DNA from: Hydrogenophaga sp.
GTDB lineage: Bacteria; Pseudomonadota; Gammaproteobacteria; Burkholderiales; Burkholderiaceae_C
NCBI RefSeq assembly: GCF_030656115.1
Contig: NZ_JAUSOO010000031.1
Location: 1-53,382, forward strand
Direction: 5' to 3'
DNA length: 53,382 nt
This document shows positions 18,101 to 27,896 of this stretch, one piece after another; within the stretch, counting starts at the first letter, position 1, and each line of letters starts with the position of its first letter. The notes under the pieces are model-generated. The model did not search any database, was not told the origin of the DNA, and saw only the letters and a program-made list of their open reading frames with translations. The translations under genes were made by a program, and so were the position numbers.

Positions 18101-18829
18101 ATGAACGCCGCCAACACACACACGGACCTGACGACAGACGCATGGATGGGTAACCCTGCATCGAGTTCGTCTCACGCCACTTCGCTGGAGTTTGAGCCGG
18201 CAAGCTGTTTGTCTGCCTTTGTAGATGGTGAGTTGACTGAAGCTGAACTTGACCGTTGGCTGGCAACTCTGGATCGAGAGAGCCAGGGTCTTGAAGGATG
18301 GCACAGCTACCAGGTGATTGGTGATGTGCTGCGCGCTTCGGCGCCCGCAGTGGCGACCAAAACCTCGCAAGACTTTCTGGCGGGCATCCGCGCGCGGTTG
18401 CAGGTCGAGGCATCTGTTGTTCAACCGTTGTCTGTGCCGCCCGTGTTACCCATGGCCCCACCCGGGGTGGTGGGGCATGCGCGCGCGCCGGCCGCCAACG
18501 ACGCCGTGTTTCGCTGGAAGATGGTGGCTGGACTGGCCTCGCTCGCCGCGGTGATGGCGGTGAGTTGGACGGTGCTGGGCTCAGCACCGTCGGGTGTCCG
18601 CGGTGGTGCTGGTGCACAGTTGGCTCTAGTCGGCGCGAACCCAGGCATTGCTGCACCGCAGTTGCCGGAAAGCACAGCCGTGGTGGTGAACACACCGCAA
18701 GGTGCCGTGATTCGGGACGTCCAGCTGGAAGCCTTGATGGCCGAGCACCGCCAGCACGGCGGTATGTCTGCCCTGCAAATGCCCGCAGGTTTCCTGCGCA
18801 ACGCCACATACGACGCGACCGGACGCTGA
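18101..18829 (+). CDS. rseA: sigma-E anti-sigma factor RseA
   Basis: 242 residues from MNAANTHTDLTTDAW. The N-terminal cytoplasmic RseA domain (about 25-110) has the LSAFVDGELTEAELDRWLATL and WHSYQVIGDVLR segments that hold the sigma factor. One membrane helix follows near residues 140-158 (WKMVAGLASLAAVMAVSW), then a periplasmic tail of 85 or so residues ending GFLRNATYDATGR. Envelope stress leads to its cleavage and release of sigma-E. Upstream in-frame sequence overlaps rpoE and is not part of the gene. Confidence 0.9.
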   Translation: MNAANTHTDLTTDAWMGNPASSSSHATSLEFEPASCLSAFVDGELTEAELDRWLATLDRESQGLEGWHSYQVIGDVLRASAPAVATKTSQDFLAGIRARLQVEASVVQPLSVPPVLPMAPPGVVGHARAPAANDAVFRWKMVAGLASLAAVMAVSWTVLGSAPSGVRGGAGAQLALVGANPGIAAPQLPESTAVVVNTPQGAVIRDVQLEALMAEHRQHGGMSALQMPAGFLRNATYDATGR

Positions 18830-18835
18830 ACCGCC

Positions 18836-19915
18836 ATGACGCTTGCCTTGCCTTTGCGTGTTGCTTTGACGGGACCCCTGAACGCGTTGGCCCGTTGGGT
18901 GCCAGTGACAAAGCCCTTGCCGTGGCGCGCGGCAGCACTGGTCGCATTGATCGCTGGCTTCTGGGCGCCGCTGCAGGCTCAGACTGCATCCCCTGTGGCC
19001 ACCGAGTCCCGCAGTGTGAATGAGTGGCTGATGCGTATGCACGAAGCCTCGCGCCAGCGTGCTTACATGGGCACGCTGGTGGTGTCGGCGGGATCGTCCA
19101 TGTCGGCGTCCCGCATCTGGCATGTGTGCGATGGCGAGCAGCAAATGGAGCGTGTGGACACCCTCACGGGTGCGCCGCGCACAACCATTCGGCGCAACAA
19201 CGAGGTGATCACGTTTGTGCCGGAGACCAAGACGGCATGGGTTGAAAAGCGCGAGTCGTTGGGTTTGTTCCCCGAGCTGCTGCGCACACCCAGCAATGGG
19301 ATACCCGAGTTTTATGGCGTGAGCGAGGCGGGTACCGAGCGTGTGGCCGGTTACCTGGCCGATGTGGTCGAGATCCAGCCCAAAGATGCTTTGCGCTTTG
19401 GTTTCCGCATCTGGTCAGAGAAAAAAACCGGCTTGGTGGTGAAGTTGCAAACACTGGGAGAGCAGGGCGCGGTGCTGGAGCAGGTGGCATTTTCGGAGCT
19501 GCAGCTGGACGCGCCGGTGAGCATGGGCAAACTCACTCGGCTCATGAAAGACACCAAAGGTTATGACGTGCAACGGCCGGTGCTGAAAAAGACCACCGCT
19601 GAAGCAGAAGGCTGGCGCATGAAGGAGTCCGTGCCCGGTTTCCTGCCCATGAGCTGCCATACCCGCGAAGTGGCCGAGTCTGTGGGTGGTGGCGCTGCTG
19701 CGCCGATGCAGTGGGTGTTTTCAGACGGATTGGCCTCGGTTTCACTGTTCGTGGAGCCCTACGACGCCCAGCGCCATGGCAAGGAAAAGACCGCAGTGTC
19801 TGGCGCCACCCATTCGCTGACCCGCCGTGTGGGCACCTACTGGTTGACAGTGCTGGGTGAGGTGCCCACGGCCACGCTGCGCCGTTTTGCCTACGCGCTG
19901 GAGCGAACGCGCTAA
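18836..19915 (+). CDS. rseB: sigma-E regulatory protein RseB/MucB
   Basis: 359 residues with an N-terminal signal sequence of about 48 residues ending in LQAQ. MucB/RseB-family proteins bind the periplasmic part of RseA and shield it from protease. Typical segments are WLMRMHEASRQRAYMGTLVVSAG, the RIWHVCDGEQQMERVDTLTGAPR strand region and the C-terminal VSLFVEPYD. The gene begins 6 bases after rseA. Confidence 0.92.
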   Translation: MTLALPLRVALTGPLNALARWVPVTKPLPWRAAALVALIAGFWAPLQAQTASPVATESRSVNEWLMRMHEASRQRAYMGTLVVSAGSSMSASRIWHVCDGEQQMERVDTLTGAPRTTIRRNNEVITFVPETKTAWVEKRESLGLFPELLRTPSNGIPEFYGVSEAGTERVAGYLADVVEIQPKDALRFGFRIWSEKKTGLVVKLQTLGEQGAVLEQVAFSELQLDAPVSMGKLTRLMKDTKGYDVQRPVLKKTTAEAEGWRMKESVPGFLPMSCHTREVAESVGGGAAAPMQWVFSDGLASVSLFVEPYDAQRHGKEKTAVSGATHSLTRRVGTYWLTVLGEVPTATLRRFAYALERTR

Positions 19916-20004
19916 GCCTTGCCTGCGGCCTCCATCCCTTGCTTCCTCGCAACGGGCCCATTCCCGTATTTTTCTGTGTTGTTGCCCTTTTTTGAAGGAT
20001 CACC

Positions 20005-21507
20005 ATGACGCTTCGCCATCTTGTCCATAAGCCTGTTCTTGCCGTTGCGGCGGCAGCCGTGTTGGCCGCTGGCGGCACTGCGGCGCTGTTGTTGCCGCAG
20101 ACCTTGTCGGCCCAAACCCCGGTGGTGCCGGTTGCCCCCAGTGTGCGCGGGTTGCCCGATTTCACCGATCTGGTGGATCTGGTGGGGCCTTCGGTGGTCA
20201 ACATCCGCACGCTGGAGCGGGCCAGTGCCCGTGCCGAATCCGGCTCAGGGGCCGATGAGCAGATGCTGGAATTTTTTCGTCGTTTTGGCATTCCGGTGCC
20301 ACCCGGTGTGACGCCGCGAGGCCCGCGCCCCGATCGCGGCCCGTCGGAAGAAGCTCAGCCGCGCGGTGTGGGTTCCGGTTTCATCCTCAGCGCAGATGGG
20401 CTGATCATGACCAACGCCCATGTGGTGGATGGGGCCGATGAACTGATCGTGACGCTGCCCGACAAACGCGAATTCAAAGCCACTGTGGTGGGGGTCGACA
20501 AGCGCACCGACGTGGCTGTGGTGAAGATCGACGCCTCAGGCTTGAGCGCCGTGAAGATTGGTGATGTGAACCGCTTGCGTGTGGGCGAATGGGTGATGGC
20601 CATTGGCTCGCCCTTCGGCCTGGAAAACACCGTGACCGCTGGCATTGTGAGCGCCAAGAAACGTGATACAGGCGACTTTCTTCCGTTCATCCAGACCGAT
20701 GTGGCGATCAACCCCGGCAACTCGGGCGGGCCACTGATCAACATGCGCGGTGAGGTGGTGGGTATCAACAGCCAGATCTATTCGCGCTCGGGTGGCTTTC
20801 AAGGTATTTCATTTGCCATTCCGATCGACGAGGCGGTGCGCGTGTCGGATCAGATCCGCACCACAGGCCGCGTCACGCGCGGGCGCATTGGGGTGCAGAT
20901 CGACCAGGTCAGCAAAGAGGTTGCCGAGTCGATCGGGCTGGGCCAGCCCAAGGGCGCACTGGTGCGGGGTGTCGAACCCAACTCGCCAGCCGCCAAGGCG
21001 GGTGTTGAGCCGGGCGACATTATTCTGAAATTCGATGGCAAAGAGATCGACAAATCGGTGGACCTGCCGCGCTTGGTGGGCAACACGAAGCCCGGCAACA
21101 AAAGCTCCATGACGGTGTTTCGCCGGGGTAGCCAGCGCGATTTGTCTGTGACGGTGGCGGAGCTGGAACCCGAGCAACCGCAAGTTCGTGCAGAAGCGCC
21201 AGAAGCGCCCAAGCCACAGGTCGCTGGAGCCGCCAAGGTGTTGGGGCTTACCGTGGCCGATCTCAGTGCTGCACAAAAGAAAGAGCTGGGCGTAAAAGGT
21301 GGTGTGAGAGTTCAGTCCGCCGAGGGCCCTGCTGCGCGTGCCGGTTTGCGTGAAGGCGATGTGATTGTTGCTGTTGCCAACGCCGACACTTCCACCGTGA
21401 AGGAGTTGGAGGCTGCTCTGGCCAGATTGGACAAAACACGCCCGGTGAATGTGCTTTTTCGCCGTGGCGAGTGGGCTCAATACGCGGTGATCCGGCCTGA
21501 ACGCTGA
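20005..21507 (+). CDS. degP: periplasmic DegP/MucD-type serine protease
   Basis: 500 residues. Signal peptide to about residue 37 (AQA-type end). Protease domain with the triad His139 (NAHVVDG), Asp169 (RTDVAVV) and Ser240 (NPGNSGGPL). Two PDZ domains follow, about 295-385 (first, with GALVRGVEPNSPAAKAG) and 415-495 (second, with GVRVQSAEGPAARAGLREGDVI). It degrades or refolds misfolded periplasmic proteins. It ends the sigma-E module and is the protease partner usually named MucD in this context. Confidence 0.94.
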   Translation: MTLRHLVHKPVLAVAAAAVLAAGGTAALLLPQTLSAQTPVVPVAPSVRGLPDFTDLVDLVGPSVVNIRTLERASARAESGSGADEQMLEFFRRFGIPVPPGVTPRGPRPDRGPSEEAQPRGVGSGFILSADGLIMTNAHVVDGADELIVTLPDKREFKATVVGVDKRTDVAVVKIDASGLSAVKIGDVNRLRVGEWVMAIGSPFGLENTVTAGIVSAKKRDTGDFLPFIQTDVAINPGNSGGPLINMRGEVVGINSQIYSRSGGFQGISFAIPIDEAVRVSDQIRTTGRVTRGRIGVQIDQVSKEVAESIGLGQPKGALVRGVEPNSPAAKAGVEPGDIILKFDGKEIDKSVDLPRLVGNTKPGNKSSMTVFRRGSQRDLSVTVAELEPEQPQVRAEAPEAPKPQVAGAAKVLGLTVADLSAAQKKELGVKGGVRVQSAEGPAARAGLREGDVIVAVANADTSTVKELEAALARLDKTRPVNVLFRRGEWAQYAVIRPER

Positions 21508-21912
21508 ACATCCTTGGGACGAGGTCGTGTCGGCGGTGCCACCTCAACCCCCCGCTTGATGGATGAAGGGCCGGCTGTTTTGACGCAAGTGGGTGGTAAG
21601 CCATACCCTGGTCGCTACCCACTTCGCCGAAAGGATCATTTTTAAGTTGACGAACGCTGACTTGGTTACCGAGGCTGTTCCTCGGATTCGATAAAATCGG
21701 ATCGGTTTGAGTGGTGCTTGCGTGCCACCAACGTGGTCCTGCTTTCTGTGAGTAAAACAGTCGCAGCAGGCTGATTTCAGCCACAAACGATGCCCAGCTT
21801 TTCGTTTTCACTGCGCTGGGGCTGTGGATAAATTTCATGTTGCTGCGCTGCAACAATCTGGTTCTCGGGTATGGGTGGTGTGTATTCCAGGCTTTTTGCC
21901 TACAATGAAACC

Positions 21913-21977
21913 CCAACTATCGCAGTTGCCCTTGATTGTTGGTTATGGGCGCGTCAACACTTGACGCGCCCTTTTTT
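21913..21977 (+). ncRNA. candidate small RNA or leader RNA before lepA
   Basis: If transcription starts some 7 bases after TACAAT (21901-21906), the product would be about 65 nt: a 5' hairpin (CAACT/AGTTG, 21914-21928), an 18-base single-stranded stretch, and an intrinsic terminator. This is the layout of a short Hfq-type sRNA. It could equally be an attenuated lepA leader. No clear -35 box is visible, which weakens the case. Confidence 0.35.
21947..21977 (+). terminator. strong Rho-independent terminator before lepA
   Basis: An 11-bp perfect stem (GGGCGCGTCAA, 21947-21957, with 21961-21971), loop CAC and six T residues. It is 440 bases after degP and 59 bases before the lepA start. Confidence 0.87.
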
Positions 21978-21980
21978 ATG

Positions 21981-22014
21981 CCTCCTGGCCCTTTCAAGGG
22001 CGGGGAGGTCTTTT
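21981..22014 (+). terminator. second hairpin with T-rich tail in the lepA leader
   Basis: CCTCC (21981-21985) pairs with GGAGG (22004-22008) and CCCTT with AAGGG inside, followed by TCTTTTC. The stem is interrupted by an unpaired segment. It stands 4 bases behind the strong terminator and 22 bases before the lepA ATG. It may act as a weak terminator or as a structure hiding the ribosome binding region. Confidence 0.35.
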
Positions 22015-22035
22015 CGTGTTTGAGCTGGTTTCTTG

Positions 22036-23844
22036 ATGAATCACATCCGCAATTTTTCGATCATCGCGCACATCGACCATGGCAAGTCCACGTTGGCCGA
22101 CCGCATCATTTCACGCTGTGGCGGGCTGTCCGACCGCGAGATGAGCGAGCAGGTGCTCGACTCGATGGACATCGAGAAAGAGCGGGGCATCACCATCAAG
22201 GCGCAGACAGCTGCTCTGCAGTACAAGGCCCGCGACGGGCAGGTCTACAACCTGAACCTGATTGACACCCCCGGCCACGTGGACTTCTCTTACGAGGTGA
22301 GTCGGTCACTGTCGGCCTGCGAAGGCGCGCTGCTGGTGGTGGACGCCAGCCAGGGCGTGGAAGCGCAGACCGTGGCCAACTGCTACACCGCTCTCGATTT
22401 GGGCGTGGAAGTGGTGCCGGTGCTCAACAAAATGGATCTGCCCAACGCAGACCCTGAGAACGCCAAGGTCGAGATCGAGGACGTGATTGGTATCGATGCG
22501 ACCGATGCAATCCCGTGTTCGGCCAAAACCGGCATGGGCGTGGAAGATATTTTGGAAGCTGTCGTGGCACGGATTCCACCGCCCAAAGGCAAGCCTGACG
22601 CACCGCTGCGCGCCATGATTGTGGACAGCTGGTACGACGCCTACGTGGGTGTGGTGATGCTGGTGCGGGTGGTGGATGGCCACTTGCTCAAGGGTGAACG
22701 CTTCAAGATGATGGCCACCAACACGGTGTACAACGCCGACAATCTGGGCGTCTTCACACCCGGAAACGAGCCGCGCGAGTCGCTGGAAGCGGGCGAGGTG
22801 GGCTACATCATTGCGGGTATCAAAGAGTTGCAGGCCGCCAAGGTGGGCGACACCATCACGCTGGAAAAGAAGCTTCCCAACAACCTTGGCCCCGCCACTG
22901 AGGCGCTGCCTGGTTTCAAAGAGGTGCAGCCGCAGGTGTTTGCTGGCCTGTACCCCACCGAAGCCAACCAGTACGACGGTCTGCGCGATGCGCTGGAAAA
23001 GCTCAAGCTCAACGACGCCGCGCTGATGTACGAACCCGAGGTTTCGCAGGCGCTGGGCTTTGGCTTCCGTTGCGGTTTTCTGGGCTTGCTGCACATGGAA
23101 ATTGTGCAAGAGCGGCTCGAGCGCGAGTTCGATCAGGACCTGATCACCACCGCACCCAGCGTGGTCTACCAGGTGGTCAAGCCCGATGGTGAGGTGATCA
23201 TGGTCGAGAATCCGTCCAAGATGCCTGATCAGGGCCGCATGGAAGAGATCCGTGAACCTATTGTGACGGTGCACCTTTACATGCCGCAGGAGTATGTGGG
23301 CGCCGTCATGACGCTGGCCAATCAAAAGCGCGGTATGCAGCTCAACATGTCTTACCACGGCAAGCAGGTCATGCTGACGTACGACATGCCGCTGGGCGAG
23401 ATCGTGCTGGACTTCTTCGACAAACTCAAATCGGTGAGTCGGGGCTATGCCTCCATGGACTACGAGTTCAAGGAATACCGAGCCGCCGATGTGGTGAAGG
23501 TGGATATCTTGCTCAACGGCGAAAAGGTGGACGCGCTGTCCATCATCGTGCACCGCTCGCAGTCGCAATACCGCGGGCGTGCGGTGGTCGCCAAGATGCG
23601 CGAGATCATCAGCCGCCAGATGTTCGACGTGGCGATTCAGGCGGCCATTGGTGGCAACGTGATTGCGCGCGAAACCATCAAGGCACTGCGCAAAAACGTG
23701 CTGGCAAAATGCTATGGCGGCGATATCAGCCGCAAGCGCAAACTCCTTGAGAAACAAAAAGCAGGCAAGAAACGCATGAAACAGATTGGTTCGGTCGAGG
23801 TGCCCCAGGAAGCCTTCCTCGCCATTTTGCAGGTGCAAGACTGA
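22036..23844 (+). CDS. lepA: elongation factor 4 (LepA GTPase)
   Basis: 602 residues from the ATG at 22036. LepA is a ribosome-bound translational GTPase that acts during initiation and under ionic stress. G1 is AHIDHGKST (11-19), G3 DTPGHVDF, G4 NKMDLPN. The LepA-specific C-terminal domain ends with [20 protein letters not shown]. It overlaps lepB by one base (TGATG), giving a translationally coupled pair. Confidence 0.97.
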   Translation: MNHIRNFSIIAHIDHGKSTLADRIISRCGGLSDREMSEQVLDSMDIEKERGITIKAQTAALQYKARDGQVYNLNLIDTPGHVDFSYEVSRSLSACEGALLVVDASQGVEAQTVANCYTALDLGVEVVPVLNKMDLPNADPENAKVEIEDVIGIDATDAIPCSAKTGMGVEDILEAVVARIPPPKGKPDAPLRAMIVDSWYDAYVGVVMLVRVVDGHLLKGERFKMMATNTVYNADNLGVFTPGNEPRESLEAGEVGYIIAGIKELQAAKVGDTITLEKKLPNNLGPATEALPGFKEVQPQVFAGLYPTEANQYDGLRDALEKLKLNDAALMYEPEVSQALGFGFRCGFLGLLHMEIVQERLEREFDQDLITTAPSVVYQVVKPDGEVIMVENPSKMPDQGRMEEIREPIVTVHLYMPQEYVGAVMTLANQKRGMQLNMSYHGKQVMLTYDMPLGEIVLDFFDKLKSVSRGYASMDYEFKEYRAADVVKVDILLNGEKVDALSIIVHRSQSQYRGRAVVAKMREIISRQMFDVAIQAAIGGNVIARETIKALRKNVLAKCYGGDISRKRKLLEKQKAGKKRMKQIGSVEVPQEAFLAILQVQD

Positions 23845-24821
23845 TGCAGGCGTTGATGAGCACGATCACGGCCATGGTGCTGGCGGCCATTGTGGGCTAT
23901 GCCGGCGCATGGTACATGGGTGTGGTGGAAAGCAGCTTTGCGGTGCTCTTGATGCTGGCCACGGTGGTGACGGGTATTTACTGGGTGCTCGAAAAAGCGG
24001 TGTTTTTACCTCAACGAAAACGCTTGGCGCACAAACTGCTTGACGAGCACAACGCGCGCAAGGCGGCACTGATCCAGCAGGGTTTCAGCAATATCGACGG
24101 TGACGTGGAGCCCGCGCGTCAGAAGCTGCTGATGCAGCCTTGGTGGCTGGACTGGACCGCAGGCCTGTTTCCCGTGATTCTGGCGGTGTTTGTGTTGCGC
24201 TCGTTCATGTTCGAGCCGTTCAAAATTCCCTCAGGATCGATGATTCCGACCTTGCGTGTGGGCGACCTGATTTTGGTGAACAAATACCACTACGGTATCC
24301 GTTTGCCTGTTTTCCACACCAAGCTGGTGGCCAACAACGACCCGCAACGTGGTGATGTAATGGTGTTTCGTTACCCGCCCCAACCCAGCCTGGACTACAT
24401 CAAACGGGTTATTGGTGTACCGGGTGATGAAGTCGCTTATCTGAACAAAGAACTGACGGTGAACGGCAAGCCAGTGCCCCGTACCGTGCAGCCTGAGTTT
24501 TTTGATGGCGACTCCATGCGCTACGCCCGTCAGTTTCGTGAAACCTTGGATGCCCGCAGCTACAACACCCTGAACGATGACGACCATCCTGCGTTCATAC
24601 CTGGTGCCACCGACTTCCCGAACAAGGACGCGTGCCGCTACTCGGTGGAGGGTGTGGTGTGCAAGGTGCCCCAGGGACACTACTTCATGATGGGTGACAA
24701 TCGGGACAATTCACTGGACTCCCGCTATTGGGGCTTTGTGCCCGAGGCCAATATCGTTGGCAAAGCTTTTTTTGTCTGGATGAATTTTGGCGATCTGAGA
24801 CGTATCGGCTCGTTCGAATGA
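23844..24821 (+). CDS. lepB: signal peptidase I
   Basis: 325 residues. Two N-terminal membrane helices (about 5-25 and 32-52) and a further hydrophobic stretch at about 107-122 precede the periplasmic catalytic domain. The Ser/Lys dyad is Ser132 in PSGSMIPTL and Lys187 in DYIKRVIGVPGD; the MGDNRDNSLDSRYWGFV box near the C terminus confirms the family. It removes signal peptides from exported proteins at the outer face of the inner membrane. Confidence 0.96.
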   Translation: MQALMSTITAMVLAAIVGYAGAWYMGVVESSFAVLLMLATVVTGIYWVLEKAVFLPQRKRLAHKLLDEHNARKAALIQQGFSNIDGDVEPARQKLLMQPWWLDWTAGLFPVILAVFVLRSFMFEPFKIPSGSMIPTLRVGDLILVNKYHYGIRLPVFHTKLVANNDPQRGDVMVFRYPPQPSLDYIKRVIGVPGDEVAYLNKELTVNGKPVPRTVQPEFFDGDSMRYARQFRETLDARSYNTLNDDDHPAFIPGATDFPNKDACRYSVEGVVCKVPQGHYFMMGDNRDNSLDSRYWGFVPEANIVGKAFFVWMNFGDLRRIGSFE

Positions 24822-24860
24822 GTCTGAAGGGGTTCTCCGTCTTTCTGAAGGAAACAACAC

Positions 24861-25208
24861 ATGAAATTGAAACAGCAGCAACGCGGTTTGACGTTTGTGG
24901 GCTTGCTTGTCGCTGGTCTCCTGCTGGCGTTCACCGGCGTGATCGTGGCGCAGGTGGTTCCAACCTTTGTTGAATTTATGGCTGTGCAAAAAGCCGCAAA
25001 GAAAGCCGCTGCGGGTAGCACTGTGAGCGAGGTTCGGAGCATTTTTGACAAATCAGCACAGGTTGACAATATCCACTCTATTTCTGGTAGAGATTTGGAG
25101 GTTGGCAAGGAAGGTGACCAAGTGGTGGTTTCTTTTGCTTACAGCCGTGAAATTCATCTGTTCGGCCCGGCCTACCTGACCATGAAATACGAAGGTGGCT
25201 CCAAGTGA
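24861..25208 (+). CDS. DUF4845 family membrane protein
   Basis: 115 residues. A short basic N terminus (MKLKQQQRGLTFVGLLV) leads into one membrane helix, about 9-33, similar in look to a type IV pilin start but without the Glu at position 5 after the glycine. The rest is a small periplasmic domain. The family is regularly found between lepB and rnc and its role is not known. An AAGGAA ribosome binding site is present. Confidence 0.85.
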   Translation: MKLKQQQRGLTFVGLLVAGLLLAFTGVIVAQVVPTFVEFMAVQKAAKKAAAGSTVSEVRSIFDKSAQVDNIHSISGRDLEVGKEGDQVVVSFAYSREIHLFGPAYLTMKYEGGSK

Positions 25209-25251
25209 GGGCCTCTTGCGGCCGCTTGCAGTGCCACGGAGACCCGCTGTC

Positions 25252-25932
25252 TTGAATCCTGAATTGCTCGCGCTGCAAAAGCGCTTGAACCACCATTTTG
25301 CCAATCCGCGCTTGCTTGAGCGAGCGCTGACGCACCGCAGTTTCACTTCAGACCACAACGAGCGCCTGGAGTTTCTGGGCGACTCGGTGCTTAACTTGGC
25401 TGTGTCGGGCCTGCTGTTTGAAAAACTGAGTCAACTGCCCGAAGGCGATTTGTCTCGGGTGCGTGCCAACTTGGTGAAACAAGACACATTGTTCAAAATG
25501 GCTTCTACCCTGGGCCTGTCAGCTTGCTTGCGGCTGGGTGACGGTGAGAAGCGCTCAGGCGGTCACAAGCGTCCATCCATTTTGGCCGATGCGCTGGAGG
25601 CCATCATCGGTGCTGTGTACCTCGATGCGGGCTTTGAGGTGGCCGCCGCGTTGGTGCACCGTTTGTACAGCGGCGTCGAACTCAACGCCCAGATGAGCGC
25701 CATGGGCAAAGACCCCAAGACCGAATTGCAGGAGTGGCTGCAGGCGCGCAAAATGAAACTGCCTGCATACCGGGTGGTAGCCACGTTGGGGGAAGCACAC
25801 AAGCAAACGTTTGACGTGGAGTGCACCATCACCGAAACCGGCCGTAGCGAGCGCGGTATAGGTGCTTCGCGCCGCGCTGGTGAGCAGGCGGCTGCCGCTG
25901 CCATGCTGCAACACCTCATGGCTGGCGTTTAG
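25252..25932 (+). CDS. rnc: ribonuclease III
   Basis: 226 residues if started at the TTG at 25252 (NPELLALQKRLNHHFANPRLL follows), which gives the normal N terminus and has GGAG about 10 bases before it. A GTG at 25195 would add 19 residues and overlap the previous gene; it is less likely. The signature ERLEFLGDSVL (37-47) carries the catalytic acidic residues, and the C-terminal double-stranded RNA-binding domain ends with GASRRAGEQAAAAAMLQHL. It cuts double-stranded RNA in rRNA maturation. Confidence 0.92.
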   Translation: MNPELLALQKRLNHHFANPRLLERALTHRSFTSDHNERLEFLGDSVLNLAVSGLLFEKLSQLPEGDLSRVRANLVKQDTLFKMASTLGLSACLRLGDGEKRSGGHKRPSILADALEAIIGAVYLDAGFEVAAALVHRLYSGVELNAQMSAMGKDPKTELQEWLQARKMKLPAYRVVATLGEAHKQTFDVECTITETGRSERGIGASRRAGEQAAAAAMLQHLMAGV

Positions 25933-26019
25933 CTGGCTCGGCTTTGGGTGGGTGGTGCGGCCTGGCCGTTCTACCGACGCGTTTTATTCCTTTCTTGCCC
26001 TGTTCCGCATACACGACCC

Positions 26020-27078
26020 ATGTCCCGAAAATCTGCTCCTCCGAACCCCGCTTCTTCGCCCGCTGCTCCTGTGGCCAATCCCGAGCTGGATGCCATGCTC
26101 GCGCGGGCGCTGCGCAAGGCGGATGTCGCTGCACCAGCGGACATGGCTCCTGACAATCAGGCGCCCGAGGTGGCCGAAGTGGAGGTGGTCGATCCGGCAG
26201 CGCAGCATTGCGGCTACGTCGCCATTGTGGGCAAGCCCAACGTGGGCAAGTCCACGCTGCTCAACGCGCTGGTGGGGCAAAAGGTCAGCATCACGTCGCG
26301 CAAGGCGCAAACCACGCGCCACCGCATCACCGGTTACCGCACGGTGGGGCCGAACCAGTTTGTGTTTGTGGACACCCCGGGCTTTCAGACCCGCCACGGC
26401 AACGCCTTGAACCGCGCGCTGAACAAAACGGTGCTGGGTGCCGTGGCCGATGTGGACCTGATTTTGTTTGTGGTGGAGGCGGGCAACTTCAACCTGGCCG
26501 ACGCCAAGGTGCTCGATCTGTTGCCTCGCAACATCCCGGTGGTGCTGCTGGCCAACAAATTCGACCTGGTGCACCGCCGCGGTGATCTGGCGCCCTGGTT
26601 GCGTTCCATGCAAGAGCGCCACCCATTTGCCGAATTTGTGCCCATGACAGCCAAGAACGCCAGAGACATTCAGCGTCTGTTTGGCATTTGTGCGCCTTAT
26701 CTGCCGCAGCAACCCTGGATGCACGACCCCGAGGAGCTGACCGACCGCAGCGAGCGCTTCATGGCCAGTGAAATGGTGCGTGAAAAACTGTTCCGCCTGA
26801 CCGGTGACGAACTGCCCTACACCTCGACCGTCATCATCGACAAATTCGAGCAAGAGGGCCAGCTCAAGCGCATCGCCGCCACCATCGTGGTGGAGCGCGA
26901 GGGTCACAAGGGCATGGTCATTGGTGACAAGGGCGAAAAACTCAAGCGGATCGGCACCGAAGCCCGCCAGGAGTTGGAGAAGCTCTGGGACTGCAAGGTC
27001 TTCCTGGAGCTGTGGGTGAAGGTGCGCTCGGGCTGGGCCGACGACGATGCCCGGGTGCGCTCGTTTGGTTATGAGTGA
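26020..27078 (+). CDS. era: GTPase Era
   Basis: 352 residues from [10 protein letters not shown]. The N-terminal 65 or so residues are a family extension rich in Ala and Pro. The G domain shows [15 protein letters not shown] and NKFD, and the C-terminal KH domain shows [23 protein letters not shown]. Era helps 16S rRNA maturation and 30S assembly. Its stop overlaps the recO start (TGATG). The in-frame stretch from 25948 upstream is not expected to be translated. Confidence 0.94.
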   Translation: MSRKSAPPNPASSPAAPVANPELDAMLARALRKADVAAPADMAPDNQAPEVAEVEVVDPAAQHCGYVAIVGKPNVGKSTLLNALVGQKVSITSRKAQTTRHRITGYRTVGPNQFVFVDTPGFQTRHGNALNRALNKTVLGAVADVDLILFVVEAGNFNLADAKVLDLLPRNIPVVLLANKFDLVHRRGDLAPWLRSMQERHPFAEFVPMTAKNARDIQRLFGICAPYLPQQPWMHDPEELTDRSERFMASEMVREKLFRLTGDELPYTSTVIIDKFEQEGQLKRIAATIVVEREGHKGMVIGDKGEKLKRIGTEARQELEKLWDCKVFLELWVKVRSGWADDDARVRSFGYE

Positions 27079-27896
27079 TGGCCACGCGCCGGTTTTCTGA
27101 TGAGCCCGCGTTTGTCCTGCACCGCTACGACTGGAGCGAGTCGAGCCTGATCCTGGAAGTTTTCACCCGCAACCATGGCCGCATCGCCCTGGTGGCCAAG
27201 GGTGTGAAACGGCCCACCTCGCAGTTTCGTCCGGTGCTCTTGCCGCTGCAGCCGCTGCAGCTCAGCTGGGGCGGCGACGCCGAAGTGCGCACCCTCAAGG
27301 CCGCCCAATGGCAGGGCGGGCATGTGATGCCCACGGGCGAAGCCTTGTTGTCGGGCAGCTACCTCAACGAATTGCTCATGCGCCTGCTGGCGCGAGACGA
27401 CGCGCATCCGTCCCTGTTTGACCACTACCGGTTTGCCGTGCAGTTGCTCGCCGAGCGCGGTGACGCGCAGCAGCTGGTCTTGCGCGCCTTTGAATTGTTG
27501 CTGCTGCGCGACGTGGGACTGCTGCCCGACCTGGCCCATGAGGGCAGCACCCTGGCCGAACTGGACCCGCAGGGCCTTTACGTGCTGGCACCCGAGCACG
27601 GCCTGCGCCACGCCCATGGCGACGACAGCCACCCGCTCACCGGTGCGCAGTGCCTGGATCTGCAAACCGCGCTGGACGATCCAGCGCCTTTCATGAGCGC
27701 GCTGCGCGCATGCGCCCCCAGCCTGCAAGCCTTGCGGCCCCAACTGCGCCACCTGCTGCACTACCATAGCGGTGTGCGGGTGTTCAAAACCCGCCAGTTG
27801 ATGCTGGATGTTCAGGCCATGTCCCGGCCGCGCCAGCCAGATGTCTCGCAGGCGCCAGCGCCACCCGCCACCGCAACCCAACGACCCACACCATGA
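27078..27896 (+). CDS. recO: DNA repair protein RecO
   Basis: 272 residues from the ATG at 27078. RecO loads RecA on gapped single-stranded DNA with RecF and RecR. The N-terminal OB-like part shows [41 protein letters not shown], the family start. The C-terminal tail after 260 is Pro/Ala rich. It overlaps era by one base and pdxJ by four bases. Confidence 0.93.
   Translation: MATRRFSDEPAFVLHRYDWSESSLILEVFTRNHGRIALVAKGVKRPTSQFRPVLLPLQPLQLSWGGDAEVRTLKAAQWQGGHVMPTGEALLSGSYLNELLMRLLARDDAHPSLFDHYRFAVQLLAERGDAQQLVLRAFELLLLRDVGLLPDLAHEGSTLAELDPQGLYVLAPEHGLRHAHGDDSHPLTGAQCLDLQTALDDPAPFMSALRACAPSLQALRPQLRHLLHYHSGVRVFKTRQLMLDVQAMSRPRQPDVSQAPAPPATATQRPTP

Larger units (their letters stand above)
21508..22035. 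other. 528-bp intergenic region before lepA
   Basis: No convincing gene on either strand. It holds a CCGAGG/CCTCGG hairpin (21669-21685), a TACAAT box at 21901-21906, a 5-bp hairpin at 21914-21928, a strong terminator (21947-21977) and a second hairpin with a T-rich tail (21981-22014). The 390 bases after degP show no clear motif beyond these. The minus-strand open frame at 21263-21916 does not look like protein. Confidence 0.6.

Noticed and set aside
19952..19973. ACGGG/CCCGT hairpin with ATTTTTC between rseB and degP
   Set aside because: Only a 5-bp stem; too weak to call a terminator.
21263..21916. 217-codon minus-strand frame at the degP-lepA gap
   Set aside because: Overlaps the degP C terminus, has no domain and no clear ribosome binding site.
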